Shown here piece after piece: positions 43,255-52,483 of a stretch of DNA of 64,000 nt (positions are counted from its first letter, which is position 1; each line of letters opens with the position of its first letter). The DNA is taken from assembly GCA_963972065.1 (NCBI GenBank), contig CAXAVJ010000008.1, forward strand, positions 1 through 64,000, written 5' to 3'. This stretch comes from UBA1479 sp963972065 (lineage in GTDB: Bacteria > Pseudomonadota > Alphaproteobacteria > Rhodospirillales > Casp-alpha2). The notes under the pieces were generated by a model. That model worked only from the letters and a program-made list of their open reading frames with translations. It ran no database searches and was not told where the DNA came from. The position numbers and the translations under genes were made by a program.

Positions 43255-44664
43255 CTAGTCGCTGACCACCGGTGCCACATTCTCCAGAATCCAGCGCGCC
43301 AATCCCGTGATCTTGGCGTCGTCGCCGGGCCGCCCCATGAGCTGCATCCCGACGGGCATGCCGTCAACGGCCATCATCGGGATGGTCACGACGGGGGCGA
43401 ACAGCATGGACGACGGGTAATTGAAGATCGCATCCCCCGTGGGGCGGCGGACATCATCCGCATCAGCGGCGGATGCGTCCCACAGCGGCGCCGGCCCCGG
43501 ACAGGACAGCGTGATCGCGCAATCGGCCAGTGTCGCGGCATTCCGATGCGCCGCCTGGGCCGCCGCCCGGCGGTCAAGCAGGGCTTCGTAGTCCGCCGGC
43601 GTCATGGCCTCGGCCTTTTCCAGCCCCTTGCGCAGGCGATGGCTGATCTTGTCGCCATGTTCATCCACCATGTTGCGCCAGCCCCAGCGGTTTTCCCACA
43701 AGGTGACGTCCGTGGCGATTTCCTCGGCATCCAGGATGACCTTTTCGAAGGCCTCGACACCGGCATCGCCGCGCCGGTCGACCCATTCGACACCCGACGC
43801 CTTGAGCCGGCCGAGGAGTTCCGCGAAGGCCGCCTTGGTGGCCGCGTCGACCCGCTCCCAACCCGCTGTTTCCAGCACCATCAGGCGCGCCGGCCTGGCC
43901 GCCGCGGGGGTCGTGTCCGGCCCCTTCAGCGCGCGGCAATCGCGGTCACCGCCCGCCCGTTTGGCGATTTCAATGGCGACCTGCCACATGTCCTCGATAC
44001 AGCCGGCATGGGGGCCGTGGGTCGACATGCTGGTCGACATGCGCTCCCCCCGGTTGAGGGCCCCCTGGCTGGGCTTCAGGGCCACGTTGCCGCAGTAGGC
44101 CGCCGGGCGGATGATCGAGCCGCCGACCTGCGTGCCGATGGCTGCCGGCACCATGCGGGCCGCGACCGCCGCCGCCGAGCCCGAGGACGAACCGCCCGGC
44201 GTGCGCGCCGGATCGAAGGGATTGGTCGTCGGCCCCGGATGAGTGCCGCCCAGTTCCGCCGTCACCGTTTTGGCAAGAACCACGGCACCGGCCTTGCGCA
44301 GGGCCCAGACGGCCGCGTTGTCGCGTTTGGGAAAAGCGCCCGTGAACGCCGCCGACCCCATCTGCGTCGGCATATCCCTGGTTTCCAGAAGGTCCTTGAT
44401 GGCGATGGGCAGGCCGTCGATGGGCGACAAGGGCGTCCCCGCCCGCCAGCGCGCCGTGGCGGCATCGGCCGCGGCGCGGGCACCGTCCTTGTTGATGGCG
44501 GGGAAGGCTTTCACCACGGGCTCCCGCGCATCGACGGTTTCCAGACAGCGTTCCAGATACGCCCGGGGGCTGTCCGACCCATCGGCGAAGGCCTGTGTAT
44601 GGTCGTGCCACGTCAGGGCGCGAAAGGTGCGCGGGTCGTAGGGGGTTTTCAGATGTCCGTCCAT
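43255..44664 (-). CDS. Amidase-signature family hydrolase
   Basis: A protein of 469 residues. The Ser-cisSer-Lys triad is visible: Lys90 (PIAIKDLLETRD), the Gly/Ser loop RTPGGSSSGSAAAVAA and the nucleophile Ser183 in GTQVGGSIIRPAAYCG. No GatB/GatC neighbours and divergent C-terminal half argue against GatA; it is a general amidase with unknown substrate. The gene lies between argB and the DUF2336 gene, on the opposite strand to the housekeeping cluster. Confidence 0.85.
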   Translation of the reverse strand: MDGHLKTPYDPRTFRALTWHDHTQAFADGSDSPRAYLERCLETVDAREPVVKAFPAINKDGARAAADAATARWRAGTPLSPIDGLPIAIKDLLETRDMPTQMGSAAFTGAFPKRDNAAVWALRKAGAVVLAKTVTAELGGTHPGPTTNPFDPARTPGGSSSGSAAAVAARMVPAAIGTQVGGSIIRPAAYCGNVALKPSQGALNRGERMSTSMSTHGPHAGCIEDMWQVAIEIAKRAGGDRDCRALKGPDTTPAAARPARLMVLETAGWERVDAATKAAFAELLGRLKASGVEWVDRRGDAGVEAFEKVILDAEEIATDVTLWENRWGWRNMVDEHGDKISHRLRKGLEKAEAMTPADYEALLDRRAAAQAAHRNAATLADCAITLSCPGPAPLWDASAADADDVRRPTGDAIFNYPSSMLFAPVVTIPMMAVDGMPVGMQLMGRPGDDAKITGLARWILENVAPVVSD

Positions 44665-44721
44665 GGGGTCCTCCCGGTCGTTGTTGTGATTGTCCAGGCC
44701 CCCTGAAAATCATTTATTATG

Positions 44722-46020
44722 TCACGCCATGTCGCGCAGAAATTCAAGCTGCCAGGACATTTCCGCTTCAGACAGGCCGTAGGCGGCCTTTGACGACGGG
44801 CGGATGATTTCGACCGGGGCGACGCTGCCCAGGCCCTGCTGCAGGTCGACCGCCAACTTGGGCGAACATCCGGCCTCCCACACCAAAGACACGATGCCCT
44901 TGGCCGAATTGGTGGCGAAGGCCTTGACCACCGCCGCCATCTTAGTGTCGGACAGAACGGCCAGCGCCGCCATGGCCATGTTGCGATCCTTGCGCCCGAT
45001 GGCGTCGTAGATCACCCCTTCGGTCAGCTGGCCCTTCTTGTTCATCTCACGCGCCAGCTCCAGGGCCTCGTCGCGGGTCAGGCGTTCCGGTTCAGGCTCC
45101 AGCGCGCCGTTGCCGGTTCCGCCGTTCACGCCGCCGTTGGCACCGCCCGCATCCGCGCCCGGCGGCGGCCCGTCCCCGGCGGCCAGCCGCGCCATGACCA
45201 CGGCGCGCACCTGTTCGGCCAGTTCCGGCGAGATGTCCTTGCGCGCCAGCAAGGTGTCCAGCAGGCTGTCGGCGACATATTCGGCCAAGCGCTTGGCCGC
45301 CTTGTCGGACAGGCCCGGCCGGGCGACCAGGGGTTCATGCAGTTCAGGATGATCTTCCGCGCGGTCGGCGATCTTGTCCATCGTACCTTCGGAAATATGC
45401 GCGCCCGGGTTCTTCAACAGTTCCGCCGTCGCCTCCACGTCGCCGGTCTCGACAATGGCGTCGGACACGGCCTCGGAGACCTCCCGGCGACGGGCCACGG
45501 CCTTGAGCCGCGCCGTGTTGGCGCCCTCGGCGATGATGGTCGCCAGGTCCTTGTCGGTCAGCACGGGCGAGAATTCGATCACCGGATTGGCGACCATGGC
45601 GTCGGTGTCGCGGGCCAGCTGGCGGATCACCGCCGGCGGGGCCGAGGTCATTTCCTTCAGCGTGTCGGCCAGAAGGTGGCGCACGCGCAGCGCCTGATCG
45701 CGCGACATGTCCTCCAGCGTATCCGTCGCCCAACGCCGGACCTTGGTCTTCTGCTTGTCCGTCAGCTCCGGCATCATCTGGGAAATCTTCTGGCCCAGGG
45801 TGGCGCGCACCTCGGGGTCGTCGTCCTTGGCCAGCAGGCTGTCGGCCTGCATGGGCGTGGCCGTGTTGCCCGCCAGCGCCTTGCGCACGTCCGGGTCGCC
45901 GTCCTTGGCCATGTAATAGAGAATTTCCGGCTTGGTGGTCATGGAGGCGGCCAGGCGCCGGCGCTCTTCCGCCTTGCCGTTCTTGGCTAGGTCCGCTTCC
46001 TTGCCGTATTGGGTGGTCAC
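44722..46020 (-). CDS. DUF2336 domain protein
   Basis: A protein of 432 residues built of short helical HEAT-like repeats, for example KPEILYYMAKDGDPDVRKALAGN and MQADSLLAKDDDPEVRATLGQK, followed by the DUF2336 region with VIRQLARDTDAMVANPVIEFSPVLTDKDL. A Gly/Asn-rich disordered insert lies at about 285-310. Found widely in Rhodospirillales and caulobacters; the function is unknown, probably a protein-binding scaffold. No signal peptide or membrane helix. Confidence 0.8.
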   Translation of the reverse strand: MTTQYGKEADLAKNGKAEERRRLAASMTTKPEILYYMAKDGDPDVRKALAGNTATPMQADSLLAKDDDPEVRATLGQKISQMMPELTDKQKTKVRRWATDTLEDMSRDQALRVRHLLADTLKEMTSAPPAVIRQLARDTDAMVANPVIEFSPVLTDKDLATIIAEGANTARLKAVARRREVSEAVSDAIVETGDVEATAELLKNPGAHISEGTMDKIADRAEDHPELHEPLVARPGLSDKAAKRLAEYVADSLLDTLLARKDISPELAEQVRAVVMARLAAGDGPPPGADAGGANGGVNGGTGNGALEPEPERLTRDEALELAREMNKKGQLTEGVIYDAIGRKDRNMAMAALAVLSDTKMAAVVKAFATNSAKGIVSLVWEAGCSPKLAVDLQQGLGSVAPVEIIRPSSKAAYGLSEAEMSWQLEFLRDMA

Positions 46021-46163
46021 TTAGACTGTCTCCTCCTCCGGCCTTCTTCCGACCGTCGGGGGGAATATTACCCGACCGGCGCCGATAGCCAAGCGGCCTG
46101 CGTCACACCCCGCCCGTGAAAAGACCATTGCGCGCCGGGGCCGCCGATATCCTATAAAGGGCC

Positions 46164-46892
46164 ATGATCAAAGACCAAACCCCGACCGTCCCGCCGGCGG
46201 CGTCAAAACCGCCCCTCGACAGCATGGCCGCCGCCGACTGCTGGGTGTTCGACCTGGACAACACGCTCTATCCCGCGTCCTGCCGCCTGTTCGATCAGGT
46301 CGACTGGAACATCACGCGCTATGTGGCCGGGCTGTTCGACCTGCCGCTGGAACAGGCGCGGGCGCTGCAGAAAACCTATTTCCGGGAACACGGCACGACC
46401 ATGCGGGGCCTGATGACCCTGCACGGCGTCGATCCCGTGGCCTTCATGAACGCCGTGCACGATATCGACCTGGACCCGGTCGACCCGTCACCGCGCCTGG
46501 ACGCCGCGCTGGAAAAGCTTCCGGGCCGCAAGATCATCTTCACCAACGGCGACGTGCCCCATGCGGAGCGGGTCATGGACAAATTGGGCGTGCGCCATCA
46601 TTTCGAGGCCGTGTTCGACATCGTCGCCTCCGACTACGAGCCCAAGCCCGCCCCCCATGTCTACGTCAAGATGGCGGAAGCCCACGGCATCGACCCGACC
46701 CGCGCGGTGATGGTCGAGGACATGGCCCGCAACCTGGCCCCCGCCTTCGCCCTGGGCATGACCACCGTCTGGGTCCGCCCGGAAGGCACCACCGGCGTGA
46801 CCTGGGCCAACGACGGCGCCGACGGCGGCCATATCCACCATGTGGTGGATGATCTGGTCGTCTGGCTGGAAAGCGTCGCCGCCGGGACATAG
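46164..46892 (+). CDS. Pyrimidine 5'-nucleotidase (HAD superfamily)
   Basis: A protein of 242 residues. VFDLDNTLYP (motif I, nucleophile first Asp) with the NTLYP ending, KIIFTNGDVPHAERVMDKLG (motif II), the motif III Lys in YEPKPAPH and VMVEDMARNL (motif IV) match the TIGR01993-type nucleotidases. It probably dephosphorylates pyrimidine nucleotides. It is placed before dapD, as in many alphaproteobacteria. Confidence 0.85.
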   Translation: MIKDQTPTVPPAASKPPLDSMAAADCWVFDLDNTLYPASCRLFDQVDWNITRYVAGLFDLPLEQARALQKTYFREHGTTMRGLMTLHGVDPVAFMNAVHDIDLDPVDPSPRLDAALEKLPGRKIIFTNGDVPHAERVMDKLGVRHHFEAVFDIVASDYEPKPAPHVYVKMAEAHGIDPTRAVMVEDMARNLAPAFALGMTTVWVRPEGTTGVTWANDGADGGHIHHVVDDLVVWLESVAAGT

Positions 46893-46982
46893 ACGGCCCG
46901 CCCGCCTTGACTTGTTTCGGGCCCTGTTTCATCTTCCGGGGCCATTTTTGACCAATTCACCCAAAGAAACCGGGATTTCGCC

Positions 46983-47807
46983 ATGACCACAGATCTGCAA
47001 GCCGCCATCGACGCCGCCTGGGACGGCCGCGACGCCATCACGCCCGCGACCACGGGAGAAACCCGCGACGCCATCGAGGCGGCGCTGGACCTGCTGGACA
47101 AGGGCAAGGCCCGCGTCGCGGAAAAGACCGGTGGCGACTGGGTCGTGCATCAGTGGCTGAAGAAGGCCGTGCTGCTGTCCTTCCGGCTCAACGACATGGC
47201 GCCGATTTCCGGCGGCCCCGGCGGCTCGACCTGGTGGGACAAGGTGCCGTCCAAGTTCGAAGGCATGTCCGCCGACGATTTCAAGGCTGCCGGCTTCCGC
47301 GCCGTGCCGAACTGCATCGTGCGGCGGTCGGCCTATATCGCGCCCGGCGTGGTGCTGATGCCCAGCTTCGTCAACCTGGGCGCTTATGTGGATGAAGGCA
47401 CCATGGTCGATACCTGGGCCACGGTCGGGTCCTGCGCCCAGATCGGCAAGCATTGCCACATTTCCGGCGGTGCGGGGATCGGCGGCGTGCTGGAGCCCCT
47501 GCAGGCCGGCCCGGTGATTATCGAGGACAACTGCTTCGTCGGCGCGCGCTCCGAGGTCGTCGAGGGCGTCGTGGTCGGCGAGGGTTCGGTCATTTCCATG
47601 GGCGTGTTCATCGGCCAGTCGACCAAGATCGTCGAACGGGAAACCGGCAAGGTCCACTACGGCCGCGTGCCGCCCTATTCGGTGGTCGTGCCGGGCTCAT
47701 TGCCGGGCAAGGAAGGTCAGCCGTCGCTGTACTGCGCGGTGATCCTCAAGACCGTGGACGAAAAGACCCGGTCCAAGACCTCCATCAACGAACTGCTGCG
47801 CGACTAA
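46983..47807 (+). CDS. dapD: 2,3,4,5-tetrahydropyridine-2,6-dicarboxylate N-succinyltransferase
   Basis: A protein of 274 residues. It has a helical N-terminus, then a left-handed beta-helix with GAYVDEGTMVDTWATVGSCAQIG and HISGGAGIGGVLEPLQ. It succinylates tetrahydrodipicolinate in the succinylase branch of lysine and diaminopimelate synthesis. dapE follows after seven bases, so consecutive pathway genes are in one operon. Confidence 0.97.
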   Translation: MTTDLQAAIDAAWDGRDAITPATTGETRDAIEAALDLLDKGKARVAEKTGGDWVVHQWLKKAVLLSFRLNDMAPISGGPGGSTWWDKVPSKFEGMSADDFKAAGFRAVPNCIVRRSAYIAPGVVLMPSFVNLGAYVDEGTMVDTWATVGSCAQIGKHCHISGGAGIGGVLEPLQAGPVIIEDNCFVGARSEVVEGVVVGEGSVISMGVFIGQSTKIVERETGKVHYGRVPPYSVVVPGSLPGKEGQPSLYCAVILKTVDEKTRSKTSINELLRD

Positions 47808-47814
47808 ACGCACC

Positions 47815-48981
47815 GTGACCGCCATGACCGACGTCATCGAGCTTTCCGAAGCCCTGATCCGCTGCCCCTCCGTCACGCCGACGGAGGGCGGGGCCCTCGA
47901 CCTGTTGCAGGCGCGGCTGGAAGCCCTGGGCTTTACCTGCCATCGCCTGCCCTTTTCCCAGGACGGCACGCCGGACGTGGACAACCTTTATGCGCGGCTC
48001 GGCACCGAGGGCCCCAATTTCTGTTTCGCGGGCCATACGGACGTGGTCCCGCCGGGCGACGCGGCGGGCTGGGCGTCGGACCCGTTCAAACCGGAAATCC
48101 GCGATGGGCGGCTGTACGGCCGGGGGGCGGCGGACATGAAGTGCGCGATCGCCGCCATGGTCGCGGGCACGGATGCGTTCCTGAAATCGAACGGATACCC
48201 CAAGGGATCGATTTCGTTCCTCATCACCGGGGATGAGGAAGGCCCCGCGATCAACGGCACGCCGAAGATGCTGGGCTGGCTGGTGGACCAGGGCGAGAAA
48301 ATCGACGCCTGTCTGGTCGGCGAGCCGACCAACGTGACCACCCTGGGCGATATGGTGAAGATCGGCCGGCGCGGGTCCCTCAACTGCACGATCACGGTGA
48401 CCGGAACGCAAGGCCATGTCGCCTATCCGCATCTGGCCGACAACCCGGTGCCCAAGCTGTTGAAGATGCTGTCGGCGCTGAACGACGACCCCCTGGATCA
48501 CGGCAACGACCATTTCCCGGCCACCAACCTGGAGATCACCACCGTCGACGTCGGCAACGCGACGACCAACCTGATCCCGGCCCAGGCGTCGGCGCGCATC
48601 AACATCCGCTTCAACGACATGCATTCGGGCGCCAGCCTGACGAAACTGATCGAGGAGCGCTGCGCCGCCGTCATGGCAGAGGAAACGCAGGGGTCCTACG
48701 GCCTGGACATTTCCGTGTCCGGGGAATCGTTCCTGACCCCGCCGGGGCTGTTGAGCGACGTGGTCGCGGGGGCCGTGAAGGCCGTCACCGGCCAGGACCC
48801 GGAATTGAGCACCACCGGCGGCACGTCGGACGCGCGCTTCATCAAGGACCATTGCCCGGTCGTCGAATTCGGCCTGACCAACGAAACGGCGCATAAGATG
48901 AACGAGAACGCCCTGGTCACGGAAATCCGTGATCTGGCGCGCATCTATCAAGAGGTTCTGAAGCGGTATTTCGCCCAATAA
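47815..48981 (+). CDS. dapE: Succinyl-diaminopimelate desuccinylase
   Basis: A protein of 388 residues (GTG 47815) or 385 (ATG 47824). The M20 metal ligands are in FAGHTDVVPPGD (His), YGRGAADMKCAIAAM (Asp), ITGDEEGPA (Glu-Glu) and the final ETAHKMNEN (His). It releases LL-diaminopimelate for peptidoglycan and lysine. It directly follows dapD. Confidence 0.95.
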   Translation: MTAMTDVIELSEALIRCPSVTPTEGGALDLLQARLEALGFTCHRLPFSQDGTPDVDNLYARLGTEGPNFCFAGHTDVVPPGDAAGWASDPFKPEIRDGRLYGRGAADMKCAIAAMVAGTDAFLKSNGYPKGSISFLITGDEEGPAINGTPKMLGWLVDQGEKIDACLVGEPTNVTTLGDMVKIGRRGSLNCTITVTGTQGHVAYPHLADNPVPKLLKMLSALNDDPLDHGNDHFPATNLEITTVDVGNATTNLIPAQASARINIRFNDMHSGASLTKLIEERCAAVMAEETQGSYGLDISVSGESFLTPPGLLSDVVAGAVKAVTGQDPELSTTGGTSDARFIKDHCPVVEFGLTNETAHKMNENALVTEIRDLARIYQEVLKRYFAQ

Positions 48982-48991
48982 GGCGGAAACG

Positions 48992-49321
48992 TCAGCCGAT
49001 CCCGAAAAACGCCGCGACCGCGCCCAGGCCCAGCAGGGCCAGCAGGGTGGGCGAGGTCATCAGCCCGATCACCGACAGCACCAGCCCAGAGAAGCCCCAG
49101 GCCCCCTGCCCGGCGATCAGGGCGGCCACGGAAAAGGCCAGCCCCATGGGCACGAACACGATGCCCCAGGCGAAAATGGCGAACACCCCGCAGATCACGG
49201 CGAGATAGCCGATCACCGGCTGGTCCTTCAGCGCAGGTTCCTGGATCGCCGGATCGGCGGATTGCGCGCCCTCGGCGCCGTCTTCCGACGCCTTCAGGGA
49301 CAGGGGGATTTGCTTGTCCAT
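48992..49321 (-). CDS. Small membrane protein of unknown function
   Basis: A protein of 109 residues. It has an acidic cytoplasmic-type N-terminus (about 35 residues), then three hydrophobic segments (VIGYLAVICGVFAIFAWGIVF, LAFSVAALIAGQGAWGF, LLALLGLGAVAAFFGIG). Family not recognised; some resemblance to DUF4190-like small membrane proteins. It lies between dapE (convergent, 10-bp gap) and truA (same strand, 63 bp upstream). Confidence 0.6.
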   Translation of the reverse strand: MDKQIPLSLKASEDGAEGAQSADPAIQEPALKDQPVIGYLAVICGVFAIFAWGIVFVPMGLAFSVAALIAGQGAWGFSGLVLSVIGLMTSPTLLALLGLGAVAAFFGIG

Positions 49322-49384
49322 TTGTCGAATATACGCCGATTGGCCCCCCCGCACCATGGCCGGGGCCAAATTCCCGGCCGGCCG

Positions 49385-50122
49385 TCAGTATCCCACGTCG
49401 GTCAGATAAAGGCCGTCCGGCGGCGCCGTCGGACCGCCGGCCGCACGGTCGCGGGCGTCGAGCGCCGATTGCAGGTCCTTGGCCGTCCATCGGCCCTCTC
49501 CCACCCACTTCAGGCTGCCGACCATGTTGCGCACCTGATGGTGCAGGAACGAGCGGGCGTGGGCGCGGAAATGGATTTCCTCGCCGGCCCGGGTCACGTC
49601 GAGGACGTCCAGGGTCTTGACCGGCGAATTGGCCTGGCAATGGGTGGCGCGGAAGCTGGTGAAGTCGTGATGGCCGATCAGGACCCGGGCCGCCGCCGCC
49701 ATGGCATCCACATCCAGCGGCACCGGCACCCACCACACCATCCCCTGGTCCAGGGCCGGCGGCGAGCGGCGGTTGAGGACACGGTAGAGATAGCTTCTGG
49801 AAACGGCGGAAAACCGAGCGTGAAAATCCGCGTCGACGGGCGCGGCCGCGACAACGCTGATCGCATGGGCCTTGAGATGAAAGTTGAGTGCGTTGCGCAC
49901 CGTATCGGCGGGCCAGTCCTTTTCCAGGTCGACATGGCCAACCTGGCCCAAGGCATGGACGCCCGCGTCCGTGCGCCCGGCAGCGAAGACCTGGGCCCGT
50001 TCGCCGGTGAAGGCGTAAACAGCGTCCTCTACGGCTTCCTGTACGCCCAGGCCGTTGTCCTGGCGCTGCCAGCCGACGAAACCGCGTCCGTCGTATTCAA
50101 TTTTCAGCCGATACCGCGCCAT
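49385..50122 (-). CDS. truA: tRNA pseudouridine(38-40) synthase
   Basis: A protein of 245 residues. The catalytic Asp is in FAAGRTDAGVHALGQVGH, with the start RYRLKIEYDGRGFVGWQRQ and the distal FLHHQVRNMVGSL. It modifies uridines of the anticodon arm. In many alphaproteobacteria truA directly follows def-fmt in an operon; here those genes, also on the minus strand, lie 9.3 kb upstream. Confidence 0.96.
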   Translation of the reverse strand: MARYRLKIEYDGRGFVGWQRQDNGLGVQEAVEDAVYAFTGERAQVFAAGRTDAGVHALGQVGHVDLEKDWPADTVRNALNFHLKAHAISVVAAAPVDADFHARFSAVSRSYLYRVLNRRSPPALDQGMVWWVPVPLDVDAMAAAARVLIGHHDFTSFRATHCQANSPVKTLDVLDVTRAGEEIHFRAHARSFLHHQVRNMVGSLKWVGEGRWTAKDLQSALDARDRAAGGPTAPPDGLYLTDVGY

Positions 50123-50195
50123 GATTCCCGCCCCGCCCCGCCGAACCGGCAGCGGCTATTGGCTCCACCGGACGAAATGATGCTATAAAAGTTGT

Positions 50196-50213
50196 TTAAA
50201 ATAGGTATTTTAA
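50196..50213. promoter_or_regulatory. AT-rich palindrome upstream of the tandem paralog genes
   Basis: TTAAAATA-GG-TATTTTAA is a perfect 8+8 inverted repeat in the only AT-rich stretch of the truA/paralog-1 gap, 50 bases before the first paralog start. A TATAAA lies just upstream at 50184-50189. It is a likely operator for the following genes; the regulator is unknown. Confidence 0.45.
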
Positions 50214-50262
50214 CAGACAATAGAAGTCAAAGACCGAACTGGTCGAACCTGGGCGAACATTC

Positions 50263-51360
50263 ATGACTGACGCCGCGACAGATCAAAACGTTCCCGATCC
50301 CGCCGAGCCGACGGGCGTGCCCTCGACGCAACGTGACGAGGACCGCGACGCGCTGCACATTCTGCCGTTGTCCATCCTGCCGTTCCAGACGCCGTCGCTT
50401 CACCGTGCGCGCCTGATCAAGAACGCGCGCCTCAACAGCGTGGTCGAACTGTTCCAGGGCCAGGGTATCGGGTCCGGTCAGATGGACGTCGAGGAACTGG
50501 CCAAGGATTACGGCTGGTCGGGCAAGGGCCGCAAGCGCCATCCGGATTTAGTGATGCTGCGCAAACTCGCTCCCCTGCCCAGCTACGACGTCTATTCGTT
50601 GCGCATGCTGTTTCGTCAGGAAGGGATTGAGGTCAACGCGATCGAGGATCTGAGGCTGTCGGACAGCAAGGTCACCGAACTGACATCCTATATGACCCAG
50701 TTCACGCGCCCGCTAATTCAGGAAATCTACGGCAAGGACGACCTGAACATTCAGACCTTCGACGACATGGTCAAACTGTTCGAAAGTCCGGACGTGGAAA
50801 TGGTGCGCAAGAAGCTGGACCAAATGGCACAGAAATTGCGCATCAAGGTTCGTGACGTACCAAAATTTCTGGAGGATTACGGCGACGTGTTTCTGTCGCT
50901 GTCCTATTTCCGCCAGTGCCTGGACGCGTTGGAACCAATTATCGACGAGTTTATGGCCTCCATGGACGATATCCGCGACAACTTCCAGCTTAAGACCAAC
51001 GTCAACATGATGAACACCTGCGACCAGATCGAAGGTGCGATCAACGAGTTGATGGCCGCGATCTCGGGCCGTTTCGAAACGTTCGATCGCTATACCAACG
51101 GCATGTGGGATGATCTGACCGCTGACCGCTTCAAGACGGTCAAGAAGTTCGTCGAGGAATACCACACCACCATCGGCGGTTGTTTGTGCGCTTTGACGGT
51201 CAAAATGAACGCCTTCGCCGTGCGCTTTCCGTCGCCCACCGTGGGCGGCCCCATCAAGCGCGGCGAATTCATCATGTCCGAGATGAAACAAGGGATCGAG
51301 AAGGTTCGCGAAATTCAAGCCAACGCGCCCAAGGTCGAAACCGTCGAGTGGGCCAAGTAG
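50263..51360 (+). CDS. Uncharacterised protein, tandem paralog A, upstream of cioAB
   Basis: A protein of 365 residues, soluble, mostly helical, without signal or membrane segment. About 30 polar residues lead into RDALHILPLSILPF, RARLIKNAR, PSYDVYSLR, KFLEDYGDVFLSLSYF, INELMAAISGRFETFDR and EYHTTIGGCLCALTVKMNAF. Roughly half of the residues match the next gene over the full length. I recognise no family. No catalytic or nucleotide-binding motif is evident; YHTTIGG-CLCAL is the most conserved stretch. It starts 141 bp from the divergent truA. The gap to paralog B is 21 bases, indicating co-transcription. Confidence 0.7.
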   Translation: MTDAATDQNVPDPAEPTGVPSTQRDEDRDALHILPLSILPFQTPSLHRARLIKNARLNSVVELFQGQGIGSGQMDVEELAKDYGWSGKGRKRHPDLVMLRKLAPLPSYDVYSLRMLFRQEGIEVNAIEDLRLSDSKVTELTSYMTQFTRPLIQEIYGKDDLNIQTFDDMVKLFESPDVEMVRKKLDQMAQKLRIKVRDVPKFLEDYGDVFLSLSYFRQCLDALEPIIDEFMASMDDIRDNFQLKTNVNMMNTCDQIEGAINELMAAISGRFETFDRYTNGMWDDLTADRFKTVKKFVEEYHTTIGGCLCALTVKMNAFAVRFPSPTVGGPIKRGEFIMSEMKQGIEKVREIQANAPKVETVEWAK

Positions 51361-51381
51361 GCGTCCGGTGAGGATCAGGCA

Positions 51382-52449
51382 TTGAGCCAGGATAAAAAAT
51401 TTACCTTCGGCGATCTCAATCTCGAACAGGATATCGACGACGAAGACCGGGATTCGCTGCATACCCTGCCCTTGATCATGATGCCGATCAAGACGGCCCC
51501 CTTGCGCCGTGCCAGGCTGATCAAGAACGCGCGCTTCGAAAGCATGGTGGAAATTTTCTCGGACAAGGACACCGGCTCGGGCCAAGTGGATATCGACGGC
51601 CTGCCAGCGGAATTCGGCTGGGCCGACGGTTTTCGCAATCCAGACATGATCCTGATGAAAAAGCTGGGCGACCTGCCCAGCTACGACGTCTATTCGCTGC
51701 GCATCTCGCTGCGCGACCTGGGTATCGAGGTCAACAACGTCGAGTACCTCAAGCTGTCGGAAAGCAAGACGGCCGAGTTGAACGAATACATGCGTGAATT
51801 CACGGGCCCCCTGATCTCGCAGATCTACGGCGGGGACGACCTCGACGTGAAAAGTTTCCAGGACGTGGTCAAGCTGTTCCGCTCGCCGGATAAGAAGAAG
51901 GCGCTCGAGAAGCTGCGGTTGATGGCGCAGAAGCTGAACATCAAGATCGAGGACCTGCCCAAGTTTCTTGAGGATTACGCCGACATCTTCATGTCGCTCA
52001 GCTACTACAAACAGATTCTGGACGATATCGAACCGACGCTTACCGAATTTCTCGATACCATGGATCTCTTGCGCGAAAACTTCGCCATGAAGAACAACGC
52101 ATCGCTGATGCAGACCATGGACATGATGACGACCACCATCAACGAACTGATGGCTGCCATCAGTGGCCGGTTCGAAAACTTCGACCGCGGCACCAAGCAC
52201 ATGTGGGACAACATCTCGGCTGAACGATTCCGCCGGGTCGAAGCGGTGATCCGCGGCTATCACACCACCATCGGCGGGGTGCTTTGCGCGCTGTCGGTGA
52301 AGATGGATGCCTGGTCCAACCTGTTCCCCAACATGGAGGTCGGCGGCCCCGGCCGGCGCGCCGATTTCATCATGACGGAAATGAAGCAAGGCATGGACCG
52401 CATCCAGACGATCGAGGATTCGGCACCCATGCTGGCGGCGCTGGAATAG
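51382..52449 (+). CDS. Uncharacterised protein, tandem paralog B, upstream of cioAB
   Basis: A protein of 355 residues, paralog of the preceding gene. Shared blocks are LPSYDVYSLR, KFLEDYADIFMSLSYY, TINELMAAISGRFENFDR and YHTTIGGVLCALSVKMDAW, and FIMTEMKQGMDRIQ near the end. The start is TTG at 51382 with GAGGATCAGG before it; no ATG fits the homology. Its stop is 34 bases from cioA, and no terminator is visible between, so the pair and the oxidase genes probably share a transcript. Function unknown; a role in oxidase assembly or in responding to the same stress is only a positional guess. Confidence 0.7.
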   Translation: MSQDKKFTFGDLNLEQDIDDEDRDSLHTLPLIMMPIKTAPLRRARLIKNARFESMVEIFSDKDTGSGQVDIDGLPAEFGWADGFRNPDMILMKKLGDLPSYDVYSLRISLRDLGIEVNNVEYLKLSESKTAELNEYMREFTGPLISQIYGGDDLDVKSFQDVVKLFRSPDKKKALEKLRLMAQKLNIKIEDLPKFLEDYADIFMSLSYYKQILDDIEPTLTEFLDTMDLLRENFAMKNNASLMQTMDMMTTTINELMAAISGRFENFDRGTKHMWDNISAERFRRVEAVIRGYHTTIGGVLCALSVKMDAWSNLFPNMEVGGPGRRADFIMTEMKQGMDRIQTIEDSAPMLAALE

Positions 52450-52483
52450 AAGGCGAAAAGCGCAACGACGAAAGGATGCGGGT

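Noticed and set aside
43255..44664. GatA subunit of the amidotransferase
   Set aside because: No gatB or gatC next to it, and the C-terminal half lacks GatA features; it is kept as a general amidase.
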